Assembly: GCF_011759375.1 (NCBI RefSeq)
Contig: NZ_JAARML010000009.1
Location: forward strand, 62,001-126,000
Source: Paraflavitalea devenefica
GTDB lineage: Bacteria > Bacteroidota > Bacteroidia > Chitinophagales > Chitinophagaceae
Direction of reading: 5' to 3'
Length of the DNA stretch: 64,000 bases
This document shows, piece by piece, positions 38,242-45,900 of the stretch. A program made the translations under genes and the position numbers. Position 1 is the stretch's first letter; each line of letters begins with the position of its first letter. The notes beneath the pieces were generated by a model. It searched no databases. It worked only from the letters and a program-made list of their open reading frames with translations, and was not told the DNA's origin.

Positions 38242-39182
38242 TGAATACCAAGTTTTTTAATTACTTCACTGTATTTATCGGCATTATCAGGAAATACGGT
38301 CACTATGTTACCGGCTTCCAGCTTTTCTGCTACCCTGATAGCGCCTGCGAGGTTGGCTGCGGCAGAAGGGCTCAGCAGCAGGTTCTCATGTTTCCAGGCA
38401 GCCTTGATGATCTCATAGGCTTCTTCGGTACTTACTTCATTGTTTTCATCGGCTACAGTGGTATCATAGATGGTGGGCACCACGGCTGTTTCCATGTGCT
38501 TCCAGCCTTCCATACCGTGCATGGGATTATCCGGTTGCAGAGAAGTAAGGTGAATAGCTGGATTGAGTTCCCTCAAACGCCTGCCGGTACCTACAAAGGT
38601 GCCGCTGGTACCCAGTCCGGCCACAAAGTGGGTAATGCCAGGCAGGTCATTGATGATCTCCAGTGCGGTGGTATAGTAATGGGCTTTCCAGTTGTTGTCA
38701 TTCTTATACTGATCGGCATAGAAGTATTTATCCGGATGGGCCAGGGCCAGCTCTTTGGCGACAGCCTGCGCACCATCTGTACCTTCAAATTTGGAGGTAT
38801 AGATGATCCGGGCGCCCAGTGATTGCAATATTTCCTTGCGTTCTTTGGAAGCATTCTCAGGAAGGCAGAGTGTTACAGGCACGTTGAGGTTATTGCCTAC
38901 GGCCGCATAAGCAATACCTGTGTTACCACTGGTGGCATCCAGCAAGGTCTTTGCGCGGGTAAGCTGTCCTTTTTCAATAGCGGCCTTAAAGATGTTGTAA
39001 CCGGCGCGGGCTTTTACACTGCCGGAAAGTTGTTTCCATTCCTGCTTGGCATAAATAGTAACATGGGGCTTTGCAAATAGTTTGGTGATCCGGTATAAAG
39101 GGGTGTGTCCTATTTTGCTGCTGAGCTGTCGGACACTGTCCAGCAATCTTTCATCAATATGTTCTGACGTTAGGAATGGCAT
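38238..39182 (-). CDS. cysM: PLP-dependent cysteine synthase (CysM-like)
   Basis: Beta-replacement enzyme of 314 residues. The PLP lysine is Lys57 in QLSGSVKARAG and the phosphate/substrate loop is TSGNTGIAYA (84-93). The PLP phosphate glycine loop appears as GLGTSGTFVGTGRRL at about 190. Operon partners argue that the sulfur donor is a thiocarboxylated carrier protein rather than free sulfide, as for mycobacterial CysM, which uses O-phosphoserine. I cannot decide between O-phosphoserine and O-acetylserine from sequence alone. First structural gene after the poly-Cys leader, 110 bases from the leader stop. Confidence 0.9.
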   Translation of the reverse strand: MPFLTSEHIDERLLDSVRQLSSKIGHTPLYRITKLFAKPHVTIYAKQEWKQLSGSVKARAGYNIFKAAIEKGQLTRAKTLLDATSGNTGIAYAAVGNNLNVPVTLCLPENASKERKEILQSLGARIIYTSKFEGTDGAQAVAKELALAHPDKYFYADQYKNDNNWKAHYYTTALEIINDLPGITHFVAGLGTSGTFVGTGRRLRELNPAIHLTSLQPDNPMHGMEGWKHMETAVVPTIYDTTVADENNEVSTEEAYEIIKAAWKHENLLLSPSAAANLAGAIRVAEKLEAGNIVTVFPDNADKYSEVIKKLGIQ

Positions 39183-39230
39183 CGGTTCTGTATTATTGTT
39201 AGTTGTTCAACCTGGATCGAACGGTATGGA

Positions 39231-39260
39231 AATAAAAAAGCCCCACACGTTGGTGGAGCT
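39231..39260 (-). terminator. Attenuator terminator of the cys operon
   Basis: On the minus strand AGCTCCAC (39260-39253), loop CAACGT, GTGGGGCT (39246-39239), then TTTTTTATT. The eight-pair stem (one G-U) plus T-run lies 32 bases after the leader-peptide stop and 49 bases before cysM. Strong intrinsic terminator placed as an attenuator. Confidence 0.88.
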
Positions 39261-39291
39261 TGTAATATGTTGAATATTAACTATTCAGTTG

Positions 39292-39378
39292 TTACCAATG
39301 GCTATCACCCACCCCAATAACCCTGGCATGTTGACAACAACAGCAACAACAATTTTTGTATGGGTTATGAAATGTCAT
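39292..39378 (-). CDS. Poly-cysteine leader peptide of the CysO-type operon
   Basis: A 28-codon frame starting at ATG 39378: MTFHNPYKN, then six consecutive Cys codons (TGT TGT TGC TGT TGT TGT), then QHARVIGVGDSHW and TAA at 39294-39292. It has an exact TAnnTTTG promoter box 26 bases ahead of the ATG and a terminator behind. The arrangement is that of a transcription-attenuation leader sensing Cys-tRNA. Six Cys in a row have no likely alternative role in so short a frame. Previous description of this leader family is unknown to me. Confidence 0.9.
   Translation of the reverse strand: MTFHNPYKNCCCCCCQHARVIGVGDSHW
39308..39313 (-). promoter_or_regulatory. Candidate antiterminator arm in the cys leader
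   Basis: GGTGGG on the minus strand, in codons GGG GTG GGT of the leader peptide, can pair with TCCACC (39257-39252) in the 5' arm and loop of the terminator. TTGGT at 39298-39294 can alternatively pair with ACCAA (39254-39250). Either pairing would block the terminator when a ribosome stalls on the Cys codons. Confidence 0.6.
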
Positions 39379-39403
39379 TTTGGTGAGAACGATTTTACAG
39401 TTA

Positions 39404-39411
39404 CAAATATA
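39404..39411 (-). promoter_or_regulatory. -7 promoter box of the cys operon
   Basis: TATATTTG on the minus strand matches the Bacteroidota -7 consensus TAnnTTTG exactly. Transcription would start near 39397, about 19 bases ahead of the leader ATG. A TTTA at 39430-39427 is the best, imperfect, -33 candidate. Confidence 0.6.
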
Positions 39412-39489
39412 AAGGGAATTATTGGATAAATCCTATAGGTGGTGTAGACTATTTGTTAAATGTAGTTTATATGAATGATCGTTAGTTAA

Positions 39490-39560
39490 GCAGACCGCCT
39501 GCGCCAGGGCTTCCGATTAAGCGCCACCTTCGCCGGGGCTTCGGTGGCCGAAGCAAGAAA
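39490..39560. repeat. GC-rich palindromic cluster upstream of alkA
   Basis: Contains GCGCCACCTTCGCC and GGCTTCGGTGGCCGAAG, with GCCACC paired to GGTGGC, and a shorter variant CCTGCGCCAGGGCTTCCG before it. Composition differs from the AT-rich flank. It looks like a palindromic intergenic repeat. Confidence 0.45.
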
Positions 39561-39599
39561 CGGGTGGGCTGGTTTTTGGTGGTTGCTTACATTTGAGCC

Positions 39600-40496
39600 A
39601 TGAAGACGTTGCTGATCCCGAAGCCGGCCCTGTTCAGTTTTGATGAGTGTTTGTGGTTCCTGAACCGGAATTATGACGACTGTTTGCATCATATAGCGCC
39701 GGGCAGTTTGTCTAAAGCTATCAATATCAAAGGAGAGAATATTGCCTTTACCCTGCAGGCCGATTCAGCACACCTGTTACTACACCTTACACACGGAGGC
39801 CATGACCCCGCCTTGCAGCAGGAACTGATACAATATATTATTGAGTGGTTTGACCTGGAACGGGATATTGCGCCTTTTTACACACTGCTGCGTAAAAACC
39901 GTACACTGGGTTATATGGCAAAAGACTTCGATGGCTTCCGCCTGATTGGCATCCATGATCTTTATGAAGCCCTCTGCTGGAGCATTATCGGGCAGCAGAT
40001 CAACCTGAATTTTGCTTATACCCTGAAACGCAGGCTGGTAGAGCAATACGGCGAACGCCTGATGGTGAACGGACAAGCCTTGTATGTATTTCCACAACCC
40101 GGCGTACTGCAACATGCCAGGGTAGCCGATCTGCGGCCTCTCCAATTCTCTGAGCGCAAGGCAGAATACCTGCTGCTGGTATCCCAACTGTTTGCAACAG
40201 GCGCCCTCAGCAAGCAACAGGTGCAGCAATGCGCTTCATATGAAGAGCAGGTAGCCCTGCTCACCGCCATCAGGGGCATTGGCGTGTGGACGGCCAATTA
40301 CGCACTGATGAAAACGCTGAAGCAATTACAGGCCATTCCTTATGGAGACGTTGGCCTCCTGAACGCATTACTGAATCACGGACTGATCAAGGATAAAAAG
40401 GACAGCGCCGGCATAGAGAAGCTGTTCCTCAGGTTTAAAGGCTGGGAAAGCTACCTGGTGTTTTATTTGTGGCGTTCTTTGGCGAGTGGTAAATAG
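39600..40496 (+). CDS. AlkA-type DNA-3-methyladenine glycosylase (HhH-GPD)
   Basis: Removes alkylated bases from DNA. The 298-residue protein has the helix-hairpin-helix motif LTAIRGIGVWTANYAL (residues 221-236) and the catalytic aspartate at Asp250 in AIPYGDVGLLNAL. The upstream helical block ALCWSIIGQQINLNFAYTLK (124-143) is typical. The N-terminal about 90 residues (FSFDECLWFLNRNYDDCLHHI) match the AlkA N-terminal domain. It has no iron-sulfur cysteine cluster, so it is not a Nth/MutY protein. Single gene, divergent from the cys operon. Confidence 0.9.
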   Translation: MKTLLIPKPALFSFDECLWFLNRNYDDCLHHIAPGSLSKAINIKGENIAFTLQADSAHLLLHLTHGGHDPALQQELIQYIIEWFDLERDIAPFYTLLRKNRTLGYMAKDFDGFRLIGIHDLYEALCWSIIGQQINLNFAYTLKRRLVEQYGERLMVNGQALYVFPQPGVLQHARVADLRPLQFSERKAEYLLLVSQLFATGALSKQQVQQCASYEEQVALLTAIRGIGVWTANYALMKTLKQLQAIPYGDVGLLNALLNHGLIKDKKDSAGIEKLFLRFKGWESYLVFYLWRSLASGK

Positions 40497-40515
40497 CGAG
40501 TGGCAAGTGGGAATT
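40489..40515. repeat. GAGTGGTA-type intergenic mini-repeat, copy 2
   Basis: GGCGAGTGGTAAATAGCGAG followed by TGGCAAGTGGG, starting in the last codons of the glycosylase gene. It matches the copies at 21714 and 61607. Confidence 0.6.
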
Positions 40516-40520
40516 AAAGC

Positions 40521-40550
40521 AAAAGAGAGATCAGTTACGATCCCTCTTTG
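40521..40550. terminator. Bidirectional terminator between alkA and the OmpA gene
   Basis: AAAGAGAGATC (40522-40532) and GATCCCTCTTT (40539-40549) form an 11-base stem with one mismatch. T-rich bases follow on both strands. Confidence 0.6.
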
Positions 40551-40582
40551 ACTTTTATTATGAAAATCCACGACTAAAAACT

Positions 40583-41860
40583 TTAATCTTTATCGCGTAC
40601 GACGAGCTCTACGCGGCGGTTGAGCCAGGCATTGGCAGGTGTATTTTCAGCTACCGGGTATTCTTTTCCGTAATAGCTTACGATCATCCGCTCTGCCGGT
40701 ACGCCCCTGCTGTTCATGTAATCAAAGGCCATCTGGGCTCTTCGCATAGACAGGTAGTTGTTGTACTCTGTAGATCCTACGTTGTCGGTATAACCTTTTA
40801 TTTCCACTATTTTACCGGGGTTACGTTTTAATTGTGCAATCACTTTATCCACGGTAGCAAACGCCCTGGAGGTGAGTGAATAGTCTTTGTAGTAGAAGTA
40901 GACGGTGAATTTAAGCGCCGGCTTGCCATTGATGGTATCTACCTGGTAGTCTATGAGGTCAAATGCCTGCGCTGTACGTCCGCCTGCCAGGGAATCCCCA
41001 TAATCTGCCTTACCATTTTCACGGCCCTGCCATTCATTGGGATTACCATTGGGATTGCCGTTATTGGGCCATCCATTCTGGTTGCCATTGGCGCCATTAT
41101 TGTTACCGGCCCTCGCAGTAAGGAGGGAATCCACGTTTACATTGATGACAATGTTGTTCACTACCTGGCCATTGTTCTTATTGGTGGTATCGCTCTTTTT
41201 AGCCAGGTCTTCCTGCGCTTTCTTCGCAGAGTCGGCGGCAGCAGCTTTGTCCTTATCCGCTTTCTTCTTCTTTTTGTTATTGATACCCAGGTACAGGCCC
41301 AAAGAGTAGTTCAGGGAGTTGGCGGTAGTTTTGCTGATTGAATAGCCATATGCCGCCTGCGCCATGATCATGATCTTTTTGGAATTGAACTTTAATCCAA
41401 CGCCCATGGGCGCGCTGGTATAGGAAGAGTCGTTGATCAGGTTAGTGATGCCTGCCGAGATGAAAGGCTGGAGGCGGTAACGGTGACTTAATAAATGGTA
41501 GTAAAGGGTGGCATTGAGCAGGTTGTAGGTTTGGGCCTCTGTAGTGCTGATCAACCTGTCTTTACTGGTAACATGCCCATAACTAAGACCGATATCTACG
41601 CTGAAGGACAAACGGCCGACAATGTTTTTATAAGCAGATGCTGCAAAGGACGCATTGATCTTGTCCATGATCGGCAGTTGATTGGCATCGCTCAGAAATC
41701 CGTGCCTGTTTTTTTCCAGCATGCCAAATTCCTGCACCTGGAATTTACAGAGGGGCGATATAAACCATCTGTTGTCCCATTCCCGTTCAACTTCCTGTGC
41801 CAGGATAGCTTGTGCGGCCAGCAGGAGGCAACCCGCCAAACAGATTAGTACCTTTTTCAT
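40583..41860 (-). CDS. OmpA-family outer-membrane protein
   Basis: A 425-residue protein with signal peptide (MKKVLICLAGCLLLAAQAILAQ), an N-terminal beta-barrel of about 190 residues, a low-complexity linker rich in Lys/Ala and then Asn/Gly (NNNGANGNQNGWPNNGNPNG), and a C-terminal OmpA peptidoglycan-binding domain. That domain has VEIKGYTDNVGSTEYNNYLS and NRRVELVV. It closes a three-gene unit with the PorP/SprF-like and Ig-repeat genes, the usual company of type IX secretion substrates with CHU_C ends. It may anchor the surface complex to the cell wall. Confidence 0.88.
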   Translation of the reverse strand: MKKVLICLAGCLLLAAQAILAQEVEREWDNRWFISPLCKFQVQEFGMLEKNRHGFLSDANQLPIMDKINASFAASAYKNIVGRLSFSVDIGLSYGHVTSKDRLISTTEAQTYNLLNATLYYHLLSHRYRLQPFISAGITNLINDSSYTSAPMGVGLKFNSKKIMIMAQAAYGYSISKTTANSLNYSLGLYLGINNKKKKKADKDKAAAADSAKKAQEDLAKKSDTTNKNNGQVVNNIVINVNVDSLLTARAGNNNGANGNQNGWPNNGNPNGNPNEWQGRENGKADYGDSLAGGRTAQAFDLIDYQVDTINGKPALKFTVYFYYKDYSLTSRAFATVDKVIAQLKRNPGKIVEIKGYTDNVGSTEYNNYLSMRRAQMAFDYMNSRGVPAERMIVSYYGKEYPVAENTPANAWLNRRVELVVRDKD

Positions 41861-41904
41861 TGGTTATTGATTTTTCTGAGGTTATGACATAGGGTGGTAA
41901 GATT

Positions 41905-42873
41905 TTAAAAATCGAGTCTTAGGGCTAATTCCAATCCATTACGTTTTATTCCTGATGCGCTGATATCGGAAATATTCATATCATAGGATATTCCCACTAT
42001 CAGCTTCACATACCTTAATTCAATGCTGGGTACCAACGCGTCTTCATAGCGGTAACCCAATCCCAGGCCTACGGCCGTACCCGGCAATTGTTTGACGGGT
42101 GTGGACCAGGTGCCATTGAAGAAATGCTTGTAGGCTTTCCCCTGCCAGTTCATGGACGCATAGAAGGCGCATTCATCATCATCAAGTCCGGTTACAAACC
42201 TGTATCCCCCTTGTACACCCCAGGCCTGTGAAAGCCGGTATTCCTTTGTTTTGTTCTTATCGGTATAGGGTTTGTTCACGTGCATGACCGATGCACCCAG
42301 GTACCATTTATTAAACGCTGAATTGTTGAAAACAGAGATACCGGCATTGAGATTAAAATAGCCGTACGACCAGCCGGAAGCATAGCGGTCGTTGCTGGCC
42401 ATCCCCTCCACCGGTCCGTATTTGTCATATTGATCGCCAAAGAGCGCTCCGCCGTTGACGTTGAGGTTGCTCTGGTAGTAAACGCCCTGGAAGCCGGCCG
42501 CCAGGTAGGTTTCATTTTTCCCGATGGGCAGGGCATAGGATATACCCAACAGTCCCAGGGTATTGTTGAGGATACCCTGATTTGATTTATCTGAAGCTGC
42601 TCCTGCGCTGGCGCTGAAGTAGCCGGTGTTCGCTGCTTCTTTTTTAGATTTTGCAATCAACGGCATATCGGCCATGGCGCTGATGCTGTTGTAGGCAATG
42701 ACGCCTCCGTATTGTACGTTGCGGTAGTTTAGTTTTACACTATTGAGTTTATCGGTTTTGAGCGACTGGTTGTACCAGACTGCCATGTCCTGTACACGGG
42801 AAAAGTTAATTTCCTGTGCCCGGGCTATGCCCGCCAATAAAACACCGCTTAGTAAGAACCAAATTGATTTCAT
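41905..42873 (-). CDS. PorP/SprF-family type IX secretion membrane protein
   Basis: A 322-residue outer-membrane protein with signal peptide (MKSIWFLLSGVLLAGIARAQ) and the typical PorP/SprF pattern: DMAVWYNQSLKTDKLNSVKLNYRN at the N-terminus, NTLGLLGISYALPIGKNET near 110 and a C-terminal strand IKRNGLELALRLDF. Known SprF-type proteins help export or attach a partner surface protein that carries a type B CHU_C signal. Here the partner is the large repeat protein directly upstream (63 bases). Confidence 0.88.
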   Translation of the reverse strand: MKSIWFLLSGVLLAGIARAQEINFSRVQDMAVWYNQSLKTDKLNSVKLNYRNVQYGGVIAYNSISAMADMPLIAKSKKEAANTGYFSASAGAASDKSNQGILNNTLGLLGISYALPIGKNETYLAAGFQGVYYQSNLNVNGGALFGDQYDKYGPVEGMASNDRYASGWSYGYFNLNAGISVFNNSAFNKWYLGASVMHVNKPYTDKNKTKEYRLSQAWGVQGGYRFVTGLDDDECAFYASMNWQGKAYKHFFNGTWSTPVKQLPGTAVGLGLGYRYEDALVPSIELRYVKLIVGISYDMNISDISASGIKRNGLELALRLDF

Positions 42874-42936
42874 TTGGTCGTGGTTTTAAATTGTATATCG
42901 GATGATACCTTATTGAACATTCGATCCATTTTTGTT

Positions 42937-45900
42937 TTATCTCACCAGTGAAACCATACCCCTGCGGGTGATCTTCTTTTTGTCTTTATCAAGTCCTTCC
43001 GCTATCCACAGGTATGTTTCTACCGGTTGCAATATACCCTTGAAGCGTCCGTCCCATCCAACATTCGGGTCTTTGGTAGTAAATACCAGGTTGCCCCAAC
43101 GGTTGTAGATGTTGAAGTAATGGAAGGTGGTGATACCTACTACGATGGGTTTAACCACGTCATTGGTACCATCATTGTTGGGCGTAAAGACCCTTGGCAC
43201 ATAAATGTCAATAGGCACAAAGCGCAGTTTGGCCGGACTGCCATTCACAATTGGCTTATCACTCACTTTGGCGGTCACTGTTACAGTCCCTGCTGCTTTA
43301 CTGGCCAGGAGGATGGTAGCATCGCCATTGGCATCGGTCAATACCGGCTGTACTGTTAATACAGTAGCACTACCAGACTCTATTCTGAAGAACACTTCTT
43401 TCATGGCGAGCGGTGTACCACTGGCGTCCACCACATGTGCTTTGACGCTATTGGTTTCCACCCCATCGGCCAGGGCATCATTGGTTATTACAATGAGCCT
43501 TGTATCGGGTACAGACACATCCGGGTCGGTAGTGAATGTAACGGTAGTGGGACTTCCATTAACGATCGGCGCCCCATTTACAGTAGCGGTAATGCCTACT
43601 GTACCTCCCACTGTGCTGGTGAGCGTGATGATGGCATCACCATTCGCATCGGTGGTTACCGTGGTACTACCCACAAAGGTGGCGGTACCGCTGGCGATGG
43701 TAAATTCAATGGTAGCATTGGGAACAGGATTACCATTGGCATCTACCACGTGTGCTTTTACACTGTTGGTGGCTGTACCATTGGCCGACGCATTGTCGAC
43801 AACTACTGATAATGCGGTAGCAGGATTACCAGGATTCGACACACCTGCCACAAAGGTTACGATGGCCGGGCTGCCGTTTATGATAGCCGTTCCATTTACG
43901 GTGGCTGTAATTTCTACTTTACCGGCTACGGTGCTGTTCAGCGTGATGATGGCATCACCGTTCGCATCGGTGGTTATTGTGGCGCTGCCTACAAAGCCGG
44001 CAGTGCCTTTTGAAATGGTAAATACAATAGTAGCATTGGGAACCGGGTGCCCGGAAGCATCTACAATATGCGCTTTCACGCTGTTGGTAGCTGCTCCATC
44101 GGCAACGGCATTATCGGTCACTACACTGAGGGCAGTGGCAGGATTGGTTACAGACGGCACATCTACCACGAATTGTACAGTGGCAGGGCTTCCGTTTACA
44201 ATGGCCACACCGTTTACTGTAGCGGTAATATCTACACTGCCTATTACTGTACTATTCAGTGTAACAATGGCATCGCCATTGGCATTGGTAGTAACAGTAG
44301 CGGAGCTGGCGAAATTGGCCGTACCGCTGGCTATGGTAAATATGATGTTTGCATTGGGAACAGGGTTTCCATTGGCATCCACGATATGGGCTTTCACACT
44401 GGTAACAGCCGTTCCATTGGCAGGAGCGCTGGGGATGACTACTATGAGTGCCGTAGCAGGATTACCTGTATTGGGCGCACCGGCCACGAAGGTCACCACA
44501 GCCGGGCTACCGTTTACAATGGGGTTACCATTTACTGTAGCAGTTATACTTACCTGACCAGCCACGGGGCTGTGCAGTGTAATAATGGCATCGCCGTTGG
44601 CATCGGTGGTTACGGTAGCAGCAGTAGCGAATGTAGCTGTTCCACTGGCAATGGTAAATACAACGGTAGCATTGGGAACAGGATTTCCGTTGGCATCCAC
44701 AATGTGTGCTTTGACGCTGTTAAGATCAACATCATCGGCTGTGGCATTGTCATCCACCACACTGAGCGCTGTGGCCGGATTTCCTGTAGAAGGCACATCT
44801 ACCACAAAGGTTACGATAGCAGGGCTACCGTTAACAATGGGTATGCCATTTACTGTAGCTGTAATGCTTACCTGACCAACCACCGTGCTTTTCAGTGTAA
44901 CAATGGCATCGCCATTCGCATTGGTGGTTATGGTAGCGGAGCTGGCAAAGGTAGCTGTACCGCTGGTGATGGTGAATACAATGGTGGCATTGGGAACGGG
45001 ATTTCCGTTGGCATCCACAATATGTGCTTTGACGCTGTTAAGCGCCGTATTATTAGCTACTGCGTTATCAGTTACCACACTCAATGTGGTAGCAGGATTA
45101 CCTGTTTGCGGTGCGTCGGCTACAAAGGTCACAACAGCCGGGCTGCCGTTCACGATAGATATACCATTTACGGTGGCGGTTACTTCAACAGTACCAGCCA
45201 CTGTGCTGGTGAGCAATACGATGAAATCGCCATTGGCATCGGTCATACCGGCAGGAACGCTGGCAAAGTCGGCAGTGCCGTTTACCGTGAATATGATGAC
45301 GGCATTTTCAACAGGATTGCCATTAGCGTCTACCACATGGGCCTTTACGCTATTGGTAGCTGTACCATTGGCCGTAGCAAAGTCGCTGACGATGATCAAC
45401 GCCGTGGCAGGATTGCCTGTATTGGGCGCATCGGCTACGAAGGTCACCACAGCCGGACTGCCGTTTACAATGGGCGTACCATTCACTGTAGCGGTGATGC
45501 TGACCTGTCCAGCCACGGTACTTTTCAAGGTAACAATGGCATCGCCATTGGCATCTGTTGTGATGGTAGCTGCACTTTGGAAGGTAGCCGTACCGCTGGT
45601 GATGGTGAATACGATGGTAGCGTTGGGAACAGGATTTCCGTTGGCATCCACCACATGTGCTTTGACGCTGTTAAGCGCCGTATTGTTAGCTACTGCATTA
45701 TCAGTTACCACGCTCAATGCAGTAGCAGGGTTGCCTGTGTTGGGTGCATCGGCCACGAAGGTGACCACGGCCGGACTGCCATTTATGATGGCTACACCAT
45801 TTACCGTAGCAGTGATGCTTACCTGGCCGGCTACGGTACTTACGATATCAATGTAGGCATTGCCATTTGAATTGGTCGTAGCGGTGCCGGTGCCTATGAA

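Noticed and set aside
44047-45870. 607-codon plus-strand frame opposite the adhesin
   Set aside because: Antisense shadow of the repeat-coding gene: its Gly/Ile/Tyr-rich repeats mirror the periodicity of the minus-strand repeats. It has no signal or domain.
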